A DNA stretch of 64,000 nucleotides from Hymenobacter artigasi (GTDB taxonomy: Bacteria; Bacteroidota; Bacteroidia; Cytophagales; Hymenobacteraceae), in NCBI RefSeq assembly GCF_012275535.1, contig NZ_JAAVTK010000013.1, positions 114,101 to 178,100 of the forward strand, given 5' to 3'. How positions within the stretch are numbered: the stretch's first letter is position 1; every line of letters starts with the position of its first letter. The position numbers and the translations under genes are program-made. Shown piece after piece: positions 53,245 to 63,162 of this stretch. Under the pieces are notes generated by a model, which was not told the DNA's origin, did no database searches, and saw nothing but the letters and a program-made list of their open reading frames with translations.

Positions 53245-53379
53245 GATGTGGGAATTGAAAGATTTATATTGATTATTTAAATATATGTAAAAATTCACTT
53301 ATAAAAATGAATTTTTTATTAAGACATCAATAAAAATCATTTTAAATATTAAATAAAATATATATACGAAAAGCCAAAA
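53245..53379. other. AT-rich intergenic tract between the T9SS paralogues
   Basis: The stretch from about 53265 to 53372 is almost only A and T (for example TTTAAATATATG, TTTTAAATATTAAATAAAAT), in strong contrast to flanking coding DNA. It is the upstream region of paralogue A on the minus strand and probably an upstream activating (UP-like) promoter region. I see no gene in it. Confidence 0.6.
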
Positions 53380-53410
53380 AAAGGGCGGCTCCGATGTGGA
53401 GCCGCCCTTT
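53380..53410 (-). terminator. Intrinsic terminator of T9SS paralogue B
   Basis: On the minus strand AAAGGGCGGCTCC pairs with GGAGCCGCCCTTT around a 5-base loop, followed by a T-tract (from CCAAAAAAA on the plus strand). Confidence 0.85.
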
Positions 53411-53433
53411 GCGCAATTTTCAAACCTGAGTGC

Positions 53434-54528
53434 CTACTGCACCACTACTTTTCGGCTGGTGAGCTGGTCGCCGATTTGCAGCTTCACCAAGTAGGCCCCG
53501 GCGGGCAGGCTGCCGAGGGCAAACTGCTGGTTGCCGGCTTGTTCGGCCTCGGCCAGGGCGCGCACGCGCTGGCCCAGGGCGTTGTACACGGCCAGCGCCA
53601 CGGGCTGGCGGCCGGCCGGCACGGTGTAGGCGATGGTGGACGTGGCCGAAGCCGGGTTGGGGTACACCTGAAAATTGAGGCTGCTGGCCACGGCGCTGCG
53701 GCTGGCCAACACGCCCGCGCCCAGCGAGAATGCCACCGATTGCGTGCCGGGGATGGTGGTGAAGTTTGGGTCGGCGCCAAGGGTGGTGGTGCGGCCCGTG
53801 ATTTGTGGTATTACATCGGAGTAGAAGATGCCGTCGCCGTCGGTGTAGGCGGCAAACAGGTCGAGGCGGCTGCCGGCGGTGAGTAGGGGCGTGCCTAGGG
53901 CCGCGAGCGGAATCTCAATTTCTAACCCTGCATTGCCGGTGTTGGCCGTGAGGCTGGCCGTGTTCAGGTAGGCAAAGCGGGTGCCGGGCAACACGGTTGC
54001 CGAGGAGGTAACCACGGTACCGTTCTTGTTGCCCGAGCCGGCGTACGTGTCGGTGCCGGCCGTGGGTGCTCCGGTACCGGTAACGTACGAGGCGTTGCTG
54101 AAATAGACATCGGTAGCGCCGGGCCCAACCGACACGCGGAAGCCGTAGTCCGTCTGCATATCCAACGTGGGCCGGTGCTTCAGGGGCGATTGGTTATCGG
54201 CCCCGCCCAGCTGCACCCCCGCCGGAGCGCCGCTGCGTAGCGGCGTGTTCAGGTACACTACGAGGGCGCGGTAGCTGCCCGAAGTGGCTGCTTCGGCCGA
54301 GCCGGCCACCAGAATATTCAGCGTGGTGGCGGTGTAGCCCACGTACAGGGCTTTCAGGCCCCGGTCGGCGTCCAGATGATTGCCGGTGTAGCTGCCGGCC
54401 AGCTGGTATTTGCCAACTCCAGTACCAATTTCCGCAGCCGTAGCCTGGCCATCGAGGGTGAACTGCGCGTGGGCAGTGAGCGAGGCGACCGTGAGGGCGC
54501 CCATCGCTGCAAGCGTAAAGATTTTCAT
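53434..54528 (-). CDS. Secreted protein with type IX C-terminal sorting domain (paralogue B)
   Basis: A 364-residue tandem paralogue of the gene at 52120, with the same order: signal peptide (KIFTLAAMGALTVASLTAHAQ), beta-rich mature domain (LDGQATAAEIGTGVGKYQLAGSYTG) and a T9SS sorting domain. The last 110 residues are almost identical to paralogue A, while the mature domains are clearly diverged, a pattern suggesting recent gene conversion or recombination in the sorting-domain end. Functions of both are unknown. Confidence 0.82.
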   Translation of the reverse strand: MKIFTLAAMGALTVASLTAHAQFTLDGQATAAEIGTGVGKYQLAGSYTGNHLDADRGLKALYVGYTATTLNILVAGSAEAATSGSYRALVVYLNTPLRSGAPAGVQLGGADNQSPLKHRPTLDMQTDYGFRVSVGPGATDVYFSNASYVTGTGAPTAGTDTYAGSGNKNGTVVTSSATVLPGTRFAYLNTASLTANTGNAGLEIEIPLAALGTPLLTAGSRLDLFAAYTDGDGIFYSDVIPQITGRTTTLGADPNFTTIPGTQSVAFSLGAGVLASRSAVASSLNFQVYPNPASATSTIAYTVPAGRQPVALAVYNALGQRVRALAEAEQAGNQQFALGSLPAGAYLVKLQIGDQLTSRKVVVQ

Positions 54529-54594
54529 GATGGTGGGTTTTTAAAAGTGGGTTTGAGGATGAAAATGATGGAAAGCGGTGGGCGTGACAGGCGG

Positions 54595-56340
54595 CTACAG
54601 TTGCACGTATTGTCGCATCGTAACCTGGTCGCCGTGCATTATTTTCAGGAGGTAAGTGCCGGGCGCAATCCCGGTTTCGTGGGTCGAAAGCTGATGCGCG
54701 CCCCGCGTGAGGCGCTGGGCCGGCGTGAGGGTGCGCACCAGCTGCCCCGTGAGGGTGTACAGCGTGAGCTGCACGGTTTCGTCGCGGTCGAGCACCAGCG
54801 CTACGGTGCGGGCCCCAAAGGCCGGGTTCGGAAATACTTGGGCCGTGAAGCCCACCCCGGCAGCGCCAGGCACAGAAGAAGTTACGGATGAAGATACGAA
54901 TTCTACGTCATCAATGCCAGCCGTTTCGCCGGCGTGGGCATCGGAGCGCAGCCCGATTTCGCACTGCCCGTTGCTCACCACAATGCCGCTCACCTGCACC
55001 CGCGTCCAGGTGCTGGTGGTGGGCAGGGTGGTAGCCAGCTCGGTACCGCCGAAGCCGTTGGCGTAGAGCTGGCACTGGGCCTGGCCGCCGCTGCTCTGGG
55101 CCCAGGCGCGCAGGGTGTAGGTGCCGTTGGGCACGTTGGCGAGCAGCTGGTAGGTGCGCACCTGGTAGGCGGTGGTTTTTTGGTGACTCAGCTGGTAGAG
55201 GCTGGCCTGGCCGTAGTTCTGCGTCAGGTCGGCGTCGGCATCGGCGGTAGTGGCGGTGCTCCAGCCTAGTGGCGTTTGGGTGGCGGCGGTGTACTCGAAG
55301 CCCGGGTTGTAGACCAGGCCGGGGCTGGGCGGGTTGTTCAGAAAGGCATTGATGGCCCCGGTAGGCTGGCCGTTGCTGTTCCAGATGCCCAGGCCGTAGC
55401 TCATCCAGTTATAGGCCTGGGGCTCCCAATAGAGCACGCCCAGGCCCTTGTTGTTGGGCACGGCGCGGGTTTTGGCCATCAGGTCGAGCAGCATTTGCTG
55501 GGTGGGAATGGGCACGTTGGCGGGCATGCCGGTTTCCACCACCATCACTTCCTTGCCGGGGTAGCGGCTCACCATGTCATTCATGTTGGCGAGGCATTGC
55601 GCCGTGAGCGTGGGCCAGTTGGCGGCCGTGGGGTAGAGCGACATGCCAATGACATCGTACCGGGCATTGTTATTTCGCAGGCCATCGAACAGGTAGCGGA
55701 ACAGGCTGTTGTTGAAGCCGTTGGAAATATGCACGATAACCTTGCTGGTGGGATTCACGGCCTTCACAGCCGCGTAGCCCCGGTCCACGAGGCTGGCGAA
55801 GTTGGCCATATTGGTCGAGGCGCGGCCTTCGGGCCAGAGCATGCCGTCGTTGGTTTCGTTGCCCACCTGCACCCATTCGGGCACGATGTTATTGGCCTTC
55901 AGCGAGTCGAGAATGCTGTAAGTGTGGTTATACACGTCGGTTTGCAGCTGGGCCAGGGTGTGGCCCACCCAGGCGGCGGGCTTGTTCTGCCGGCCGGGGT
56001 CAGCAAATTCATCGCTGTAATGAAAGTCAATCATGAGCCGGAAGCCCAGGTTGTGCGCCCGGATGGCCTTGGCGATGACGTCGTTTTTGCCGTTCCAGCC
56101 GCTGGTCGGGTTCACCCACACCCGCAGCCGGATGGTGTTCATGTCGTGGTCGTGCAGCAGCTGAAACAGGTCCTGCTGCGTGCCGGATTCGTTGTAGAAG
56201 CGGTAGTTGGCGGCCTCCATCTGGCTCACCCAGCTCACATCGGCCCCTTTGGCAAAAGCGGCGGGGGTTTGGGCGGCCGCATGGCGCGGCAGCCCGGTAA
56301 GGGCCCCCATTATCAGCAACAAAAGTAGGCTTCTCATCAT
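54595..56340 (-). CDS. GH53 arabinogalactan endo-beta-1,4-galactanase with T9SS sorting domain
   Basis: A secreted glycoside hydrolase that cuts beta-1,4-galactan in pectin side chains. It has 581 residues: signal peptide (MMRSLLLLLIMGALTG...AAAQ), and a GH53 catalytic domain (about 25-345) with FAKGADVSWVSQME, the acid/base glutamate in WVQVGNETNDGMLWPEG and the nucleophile in VMVVETGMP. A carbohydrate-binding-type beta domain (about 350-480, NPGFEYTAATQTPLGW) follows, then a C-terminal sorting domain (AQVFPNPAFGARTVALVL...MRQYVQL). Start ATG 56340. It probably produces galacto-oligosaccharides for the downstream gal genes. Confidence 0.92.
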   Translation of the reverse strand: MMRSLLLLLIMGALTGLPRHAAAQTPAAFAKGADVSWVSQMEAANYRFYNESGTQQDLFQLLHDHDMNTIRLRVWVNPTSGWNGKNDVIAKAIRAHNLGFRLMIDFHYSDEFADPGRQNKPAAWVGHTLAQLQTDVYNHTYSILDSLKANNIVPEWVQVGNETNDGMLWPEGRASTNMANFASLVDRGYAAVKAVNPTSKVIVHISNGFNNSLFRYLFDGLRNNNARYDVIGMSLYPTAANWPTLTAQCLANMNDMVSRYPGKEVMVVETGMPANVPIPTQQMLLDLMAKTRAVPNNKGLGVLYWEPQAYNWMSYGLGIWNSNGQPTGAINAFLNNPPSPGLVYNPGFEYTAATQTPLGWSTATTADADADLTQNYGQASLYQLSHQKTTAYQVRTYQLLANVPNGTYTLRAWAQSSGGQAQCQLYANGFGGTELATTLPTTSTWTRVQVSGIVVSNGQCEIGLRSDAHAGETAGIDDVEFVSSSVTSSVPGAAGVGFTAQVFPNPAFGARTVALVLDRDETVQLTLYTLTGQLVRTLTPAQRLTRGAHQLSTHETGIAPGTYLLKIMHGDQVTMRQYVQL

Positions 56341-56430
56341 AGCGGTGGGGGCGGTTAGCTGGCGCATTGGCTAACGTAGAGGGTTTTACGAAATTATTGA
56401 GAAAAGTATTCGGTCAGTCTGACAGAACCG

Positions 56431-59031
56431 CTATTGCAGCGAAATCGACTCGATATCCACACTCGCCGGGCTGCCGGTAACGCTGGCCGCATCCCAGGTC
56501 AGATGCAGCACTTCGGCCTCCGCGACTTTCAGGCTGCCCGCGCCGGGAGCCTGGTAGTGCAGCGGCAGAAAGCCGGGGTAGGGCCGGGGCATCAGCAGCA
56601 GCGCCGCCGGCCGGAAGGCACTAAGCGGCAGCCGGATTTCCCGAACCTCCGTGCTCAGCGCCAGCGGCGCGGCGTAGGCCACGGCATCTTTCGTGGTCAG
56701 GGTGAGGCTGACGCTGGCATTGGGCTGGCTGCTGCGGGCCCGCACGACGATAGTCGTAAAACCCGCCAAATCGGTGGTGCGGCCAGCCAGCTTATCGCCG
56801 AAAAATGCCCGCAGACTAGCGGCCGGGCCGGTAGCATCGGGCTGGTTGGGCCGGGGCGGGCCTTGCACAAGGCGCAGGGCGAGCGCGCCGTCGGGTAGCG
56901 TCACGTAGTCGGTCCAGCTCATGGGAGCCAGCCCGTGGGCTTCGATGCGCTCCTGGTCGCGGCTGGCCTGGAAGAGCGGCAGCGGCGCGCCGGCCGCCAC
57001 AATGGGTACTTCGTAATGCTCGTTATGGGCAAAGTCCCAGTCGCGCGGCTGGCCACTGAAGCCGCCGGGAAACGTGAGCGCCTGCGCACCTTTTTTCACC
57101 ACCAGCCAGTAGCGGAGCTGGCCGGGATAAAGCAGCTCGGCGGGCACGGTGGCTTCCAGATTGGCGTAGCTGCGGGTGGTCATGGGCAGGGTGCGCGTGG
57201 GGCCGTAGTAGTGCTGCGCCACCAGAAACACGCTGTCGGTGGGTAAGAGGCCGCTGATGGTGGCGGTAATGCGCAACGGCTGGCCCGCCGTAGCCTGGGC
57301 CGGGGCGGTGTGCCGCACCTGCTGCTGGGGCCCTTCCAGAAATATAAACCCTTTAGGAGCGGCGAAATCGCGTAATTCTCCGTGGTTGAATATGGTACGC
57401 GGAGTGAAGGCAATGGTTGATTTGCCGGATGCAGCCACCAGATAAACGCCGGGCCGCACGGTAGTGCGGCCGTCGGTAGTGTGGGCCTCATAACTGTTGC
57501 GCTCATTCAAAGCACGTAATGAAAAGCTGGGCCCAAGGTCCGGCAGGGAAAGCACTAACGGCTGCTCGTTCCACGAAATCTGCGTCACCGGTTTGCTCAG
57601 TGAGGCTTTTTCGAATGGGTCGCGGATGGCCACGGCATCGGGCATTACCTCCAGCCGCCACACGCCGGGGGCCAGCTTATCCAGAAAATACGCGCCGGTG
57701 CCGCCGTAGCGCACCACCGGCGACGAGCCCACGCCCGCCAGGTGCTGCAACCGGGCCGGCTGTCGGGGCGCGGTGCCGGTATTGGCGGTGTAATAAAACT
57801 CCTCGGGCGAGTTCATCTCGCTCAGCCCCAGCCGGTAGCTGACGCGGAAATTACCAAAAACCGAGTCCTGCGGGTAGCGCCCGAACGACTGCCCGCGCCC
57901 CACGCTCCGAAATGCCTTGCCCGCGATGAGCAGGCTCAGCGCCTTAGCCGGCGTGTAGGCCAGGTTCAGGTAATGGGTCTGGTACTCCGTGTTGGCGTAG
58001 GCAATGGCCATGGGGTCGTAGGCAAACTGCGTGGCCCACTGAAAACCGGCCTCGCGGAAGCTGCGGGCCATAAACGGGTACATCACCGGCTGAATAATAT
58101 CGGCCGACTCGAACTCGTACACCATCTTCGCCTTGCTCCGAAAGCGGGCATCGGTGCGGTACGGAATGGGGTACTGGTCCACGTAGGGCAGGAAATTGCC
58201 GCGCAGCGTGTGGTTGCTTACCAGGCCCTGCGGGTACCACTGGTAAGTCAGGCCGTCGACCTTGGCGTTGAGGATGGCCTGGTACACATCGGGGTTTTCC
58301 GAGATGTTGTAGAACACCGGCTTGCGGCAGCCCGTGACCCGGATGGCGGCGGCCATGCGGTCGGCAAAGCTGGTCACTTGGGCTTCGGGCTGGTGGTATT
58401 TCGGCTCGTTGCACACCTCGAAGGCCAGAATATCCGGGTCTTCGCGGTTGAGTTTTTTGGTGTAGGGGTTGCGGTGGTTGAGAAACTGCGTGAGGTACCG
58501 CTCCTGGGCCGCAATGGCGCGCGGGTTGGTGTAGGCCTCGCCCTTGGAATAGATGCTGGAAAAGCCGGTGCCCGAGTCTTTTTCGGGGTAGCCATTGTTC
58601 CAGTAGGCAATGGGCGTGAGGATGAGTTTGATGCCGCGCTGCTTCAACTCATTCACCAGAAAATCGAATAAGTGCAGGTGCTCATTTTCGAGCAGGTTAC
58701 CGGCAGTATCGGTGATTTCCACGTCCCAGACGTGCACCCGAAACGCATCGACACCCAGCCGGGCCAGGTGGTACACGTCCTGCCGGATGGCCTGCTCCAC
58801 GTTCACGCCCAGCTTCTGGTGGGCCCGGTAGGAGTAGGCGAAGGGCGCGGTGTAGTTCACGCCGAACAGGGCCACTTCCTGCCGGGTTTTCTGCCAGCGC
58901 AGCACGCCCTTGTTGTCCACAAAAATATCACCCGAGGGCGATTTAGCTGCCTTTTGAGCGCGGGCCGGCGAGGAGTGGAAAGCCTGGAAAAAGAAACTGA
59001 GCGACAGCAGAAGCAAGTAGCGGGAGGACAT
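56431..59031 (-). CDS. Glycoside hydrolase, GH5-like (clan A), large exported enzyme
   Basis: An 866-residue exported enzyme. After the signal (LLLLSLSFFFQAFHSSPARAQ) a TIM-barrel domain runs to about 420: LFGVNYTAPFAYSYRAHQKLGVN, DAFRVHVWDVEI, IKLILTPIAYWNNGYP, the acid/base motif DILAFEVCNEPKYHQ and the nucleophile region KMVYEFESADI. This is the GH5/clan-A arrangement. Two to three beta-sandwich domains follow (to about 860). No sorting domain is visible at the C-terminus. The exact GH family is uncertain; context with GH53 and galK/galT suggests a beta-galactosidase or galactan-related exo-enzyme. The ATG at 59031 begins the signal. Confidence 0.82.
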   Translation of the reverse strand: MSSRYLLLLSLSFFFQAFHSSPARAQKAAKSPSGDIFVDNKGVLRWQKTRQEVALFGVNYTAPFAYSYRAHQKLGVNVEQAIRQDVYHLARLGVDAFRVHVWDVEITDTAGNLLENEHLHLFDFLVNELKQRGIKLILTPIAYWNNGYPEKDSGTGFSSIYSKGEAYTNPRAIAAQERYLTQFLNHRNPYTKKLNREDPDILAFEVCNEPKYHQPEAQVTSFADRMAAAIRVTGCRKPVFYNISENPDVYQAILNAKVDGLTYQWYPQGLVSNHTLRGNFLPYVDQYPIPYRTDARFRSKAKMVYEFESADIIQPVMYPFMARSFREAGFQWATQFAYDPMAIAYANTEYQTHYLNLAYTPAKALSLLIAGKAFRSVGRGQSFGRYPQDSVFGNFRVSYRLGLSEMNSPEEFYYTANTGTAPRQPARLQHLAGVGSSPVVRYGGTGAYFLDKLAPGVWRLEVMPDAVAIRDPFEKASLSKPVTQISWNEQPLVLSLPDLGPSFSLRALNERNSYEAHTTDGRTTVRPGVYLVAASGKSTIAFTPRTIFNHGELRDFAAPKGFIFLEGPQQQVRHTAPAQATAGQPLRITATISGLLPTDSVFLVAQHYYGPTRTLPMTTRSYANLEATVPAELLYPGQLRYWLVVKKGAQALTFPGGFSGQPRDWDFAHNEHYEVPIVAAGAPLPLFQASRDQERIEAHGLAPMSWTDYVTLPDGALALRLVQGPPRPNQPDATGPAASLRAFFGDKLAGRTTDLAGFTTIVVRARSSQPNASVSLTLTTKDAVAYAAPLALSTEVREIRLPLSAFRPAALLLMPRPYPGFLPLHYQAPGAGSLKVAEAEVLHLTWDAASVTGSPASVDIESISLQ

Positions 59032-59272
59032 ATTTGAGGGGATTTCCAAGGTAAATACGACGCCGGGCAAAGGCAGGGGCAAAGCCTGCTCCCGTGCCCC
59101 TGCTGACTGTGCAGCTGCGCCGGGACTCGGGGCACCGAAGCCAATACGAGTTAAAAGCCCGGTCTGTCTGAACCAGAGCATCGTTTATGTAAAAACAGAT
59201 TGTATGCCGCCGCATTTTATTGCCAAAGTCCGTAAAATGACTCAATCAAGCCTGCTATTTTTAAACAAACGA

Positions 59273-59305
59273 TTGTGCAAATGTAACGTATTTGCCGTAC
59301 TTTTC
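59273..59305 (+). promoter_or_regulatory. Candidate promoter of galK
   Basis: TTG (59273-59275), a 22-base spacer, TACTTTTC (59298-59305; one mismatch). On the opposite strand, 59285-59278 reads TACATTTG, a perfect -7 that could serve the divergent glycosidase gene. The 374-base gap between the two genes thus carries overlapping divergent promoter signals. Confidence 0.38.
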
Positions 59306-59405
59306 GGCCTGCAAACCCAATGGACTGGGCATCTGCCCAAAGTTGCGTAGTCTTGTGTTGCTGTTTGCGTTTGGTACCGTCTGGCCGTTTTCCCACTCGT
59401 TCTCT

Positions 59406-60578
<1,173 letters not shown>

Positions 60579-60689
60579 CAATTGATAGAAAGCCGCTGGC
60601 CCCGCTTTATCTGCTATTATTTGCTTTATCTCGTCATTATTGCTCACTGTCAATTCTTAATTATTCATTGCTAATTCTTAATTGATTCC

Positions 60690-61742
60690 ATGTCCGCTAC
60701 TTTCGATTCCACCGAACACCCGCACCGTCGCTTCAATGCCCTGTCGGGCGAGTGGGTGCTCGTGTCGCCGCACCGTTCCAAGCGCCCCTGGCAGGGCCAG
60801 CAGGAAGAAACCGCGCCCGACCAGCGCCCCGCCTACGACCCCACCTGCTACCTCTGCCCCGGCAACGTGCGCGTGGGCGGCGAGGTGAACCCGCCGTACA
60901 CCGATACCTTCGTTTTCAACAACGATTTCGGCGCGCTGACCCCCGATGTGCCCACCGGCGGCATCAACGAAGGCGGCCTGCTGCGGGCCGAGGCGGAGTC
61001 GGGCATCTGCCGCGTCATCTGCTTCTCGCCGCGCCACGACCTGACGCTGCCCCAGATGGAAACGCCCGCTATTCGCAAAGTGGTGGACCTTTGGGTGGAG
61101 GAATTCACCACACTCGGGGCGCGGCCGGACATCAACTACGTGCAGATTTTCGAGAACAAGGGGGCGATGATGGGCTGCTCGAACCCGCACCCGCACGGCC
61201 AGATTTGGGCGCAGCGCACCGTGCCCGGCGAGCCCGCCAAGGAAACGGCGCAGCAGCTGGCCCACTTCCAGGAGCACGGCCGCACGCTGCTGAGCGACTA
61301 CCTCAAAATCGAGCTGGAGCAAAAGGAGCGGGTGGTTATTGAAAATGAGCATTTCGTGGTGCTGGTGCCGTTCTGGGCCGTGTGGCCGTTCGAAACCATC
61401 CTCATCGCCCGCCGCCCGGTGCAGGACGTGACCCAGCTCACGCCCGACGAGCGCGACGCGCTGGCCGACATGCTGCGCCGCCTCACCATTCGCTACGACA
61501 ACCTGTTCAGCATCTCGTTCCCGTACTCGGCCGGCCTGCACCAGCGCCCCACCGACGGCCAGGAGCACCCCGAATGGCACCTGCACATGCACTTTTTTCC
61601 GCCGCTGCTGCGCTCGGCCACGGTGCGCAAATTCATGGTGGGCTACGAGTTGCTGGGCGACCCGCAGCGCGACATCACCCCCGAGTTCAGCGCTGGGCGG
61701 CTGCGCGAGCAGTCAGAACTTCACTATAAGGCCGCTCAATAG
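60690..61742 (+). CDS. galT: Galactose-1-phosphate uridylyltransferase
   Basis: Exchanges UMP between UDP-glucose and galactose 1-phosphate, the second Leloir enzyme. The 350 residues begin EHPHRRFNALSGEWVLVSPHRSKRPW, carry the zinc-binding CYLCPGN pair and the catalytic NPHPHGQIWAQ motif (HPH with the nucleophilic histidine), and end with HPEWHLHMHFFPPLLR. Length is typical. The gap to galK contains a short AT-rich palindrome (60565-60586). galE and mutarotase are not in the window. Confidence 0.96.
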   Translation: MSATFDSTEHPHRRFNALSGEWVLVSPHRSKRPWQGQQEETAPDQRPAYDPTCYLCPGNVRVGGEVNPPYTDTFVFNNDFGALTPDVPTGGINEGGLLRAEAESGICRVICFSPRHDLTLPQMETPAIRKVVDLWVEEFTTLGARPDINYVQIFENKGAMMGCSNPHPHGQIWAQRTVPGEPAKETAQQLAHFQEHGRTLLSDYLKIELEQKERVVIENEHFVVLVPFWAVWPFETILIARRPVQDVTQLTPDERDALADMLRRLTIRYDNLFSISFPYSAGLHQRPTDGQEHPEWHLHMHFFPPLLRSATVRKFMVGYELLGDPQRDITPEFSAGRLREQSELHYKAAQ

Positions 61743-61778
61743 GCTGCCCATATGGCTATTGCCGCCGGACGCCGTCCC

Positions 61779-61939
61779 CCGGTCTGACCGCCCTAGGCGG
61801 TCTGACCGGTTGTCGTGAGGGCGAAATCGTTGGTGCTTCAACCGGTCAGACCGCCTAGGGCGGTCAGACCGGGCGGCGTCGTCAGGGCGAAATCGTTGGT
61901 GCTTCAACCGGTCAGACCGCCTAGGGCGGTCAGACCGGG
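61779..61939. repeat. Cluster of three CCTAGG-core palindromes with 66-bp tandem unit
   Basis: Three near-identical palindromes: 61779-61810, 61841-61873 and 61907-61939, each centred on CCTAGG and flanked by GGTCNGACC. The last two are in the opposite orientation and belong to a 66-bp direct repeat (61815-61873 and 61881-61939, 58 of 59 bases alike) that includes GGGCGAAATCGTTGGTGC. A fourth copy lies at 2922-2952. The cluster occupies the 316-base gap between galT and the LacI-type gene. Confidence 0.9.
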
Positions 61940-62022
61940 TCAGGCGACTGACCGGCCCGAAACCAGAAACAATAATTGCCCCTAACGTTCCGCGCTTCAT
62001 CGCTGTTATGGGACCAGTGGGT

Positions 62023-62030
62023 TACATTTA
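62023..62030 (+). promoter_or_regulatory. Candidate -7 element of the LacI-type regulator gene
   Basis: TACATTTA (TAnnTTTG with a final A), 28 bases before the TTG start at 62059. A CTG is found 17 bases upstream in the -33 position. Confidence 0.3.
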
Positions 62031-62058
62031 GCCCCGCACTCACTAATTTATTTCCGCT

Positions 62059-63081
62059 TTGGCTCAAAAACGCGCCTCTATCTCGGACATTGCCAAGGAG
62101 CTGAACCTGGCCGTTTCAACGGTTTCGCGGGCGCTCAGCGGCCATTCGCGCATCAGCGAAGCCACCCGCAAGCGCGTGTGGAAGCTGGCCGAACAGCTCA
62201 ACTACCAGCCCAACCACCTGGCGGCGGCCCTGCGCAAGGGCCGCAGCAATACCCTGGGTGTCATCGTGCCGCACATCGACGGGCACTTCTTTTCGCAGGT
62301 GATGAAGGGCGCCGAGGCCGTGGCCAACCGCGCCGGCTTCAACGTGCTGCTGTGCCAGTCGAACGAGGATTACGGCCAGGAGCAGAAGAACGTGGACACG
62401 ATGATTAACGCGCAGGTCGATGGCATCATGGTGTCGGTGGCGCGTACCACGCACGACTACAAGCACTTCGATAAGATTAAGAAGCGCGATATTCCGCTGG
62501 TGTTCTTCGACCGCATTCTGGACAGCCCGGAGGTGAACGCCGTGGAGCTCGACGATTTCCAGGGCGGCTACCAGTCGACCAAGCACCTGCTGGAGCAGGG
62601 CTGCCGGCGCATTGCGCACTTCGGCGGCCCGCAGCACCTCAATATCTACATCAACCGTTTCGGCGGCTACCGGCAGGCCTTGCTGGAGTACGGCATTCCG
62701 ATTGAAGAAGAATTGGTGCTGTTCAGCGAGATGTGGGAGGCCGACGGCCGCGCCGGCATGGAGCAGCTGCTGGCCCTGCCCAAGCCGCCCGAGGCCGTGT
62801 TTTCGGCCAGCGACTTTTCTATTGTGGGGGCCATGCGCGTGCTCAAGGAGCGCAAGCTGCGCATCCCCGAGGACATTGCGCTGTCGGGTTTCAGCAACGA
62901 AAGCTTCACCTCCCTCACCGAGCCCAACCTGACGTCGGTGGACCAGTGCTGCGAGGAAATGGGCCTGGCCGCCATGCGCCTGCTGCTCGAAATGGTGCAG
63001 GAACACGAGCAGGCTCCCCGCAAAATCGTGATTCAGCCCCGGCTGATAAAGCGCGAGTCGTCGCTCTGGCACCAGGGGTGA
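62059..63081 (+). CDS. LacI-family transcriptional regulator
   Basis: A 340-residue DNA-binding repressor/activator with an N-terminal LacI helix-turn-helix (SISDIAKELNLAVSTVSRALSGHSRISEATRKRV) and a periplasmic-binding-protein-like sugar sensor domain (TLGVIVPHIDGHFFSQVMKGAE, VFFDRILDSPEVNAVELDDFQGG, FSASDFSIVGAMRVL). The start is the TTG at 62059, immediately before the HTH. It lies downstream of galK-galT on the same strand, so control of the galactose/galactan genes is likely. No operator palindrome could be assigned with confidence. Confidence 0.94.
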   Translation: MAQKRASISDIAKELNLAVSTVSRALSGHSRISEATRKRVWKLAEQLNYQPNHLAAALRKGRSNTLGVIVPHIDGHFFSQVMKGAEAVANRAGFNVLLCQSNEDYGQEQKNVDTMINAQVDGIMVSVARTTHDYKHFDKIKKRDIPLVFFDRILDSPEVNAVELDDFQGGYQSTKHLLEQGCRRIAHFGGPQHLNIYINRFGGYRQALLEYGIPIEEELVLFSEMWEADGRAGMEQLLALPKPPEAVFSASDFSIVGAMRVLKERKLRIPEDIALSGFSNESFTSLTEPNLTSVDQCCEEMGLAAMRLLLEMVQEHEQAPRKIVIQPRLIKRESSLWHQG

Positions 63082-63083
63082 GC

Positions 63084-63141
63084 AATTAAGAATTAACAAT
63101 TAAGAATGAGCAATTGCCTTATTGATTGTTAATTCTTAATT
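63084..63141. repeat. AT-rich inverted repeat of AATTAAGAATTAACAAT units
   Basis: Arms 63084-63100 and 63125-63141 are perfect over 17 bases, extended by further AATTGTTAATT units to 63158. It begins at the LacI stop and runs to within 10 bases of the exonuclease start. Units of the same kind recur at 60565-60690 around the galK-galT gap. Confidence 0.8.
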
Positions 63142-63162
63142 CCTAATTGTTAATTGTTCCCC

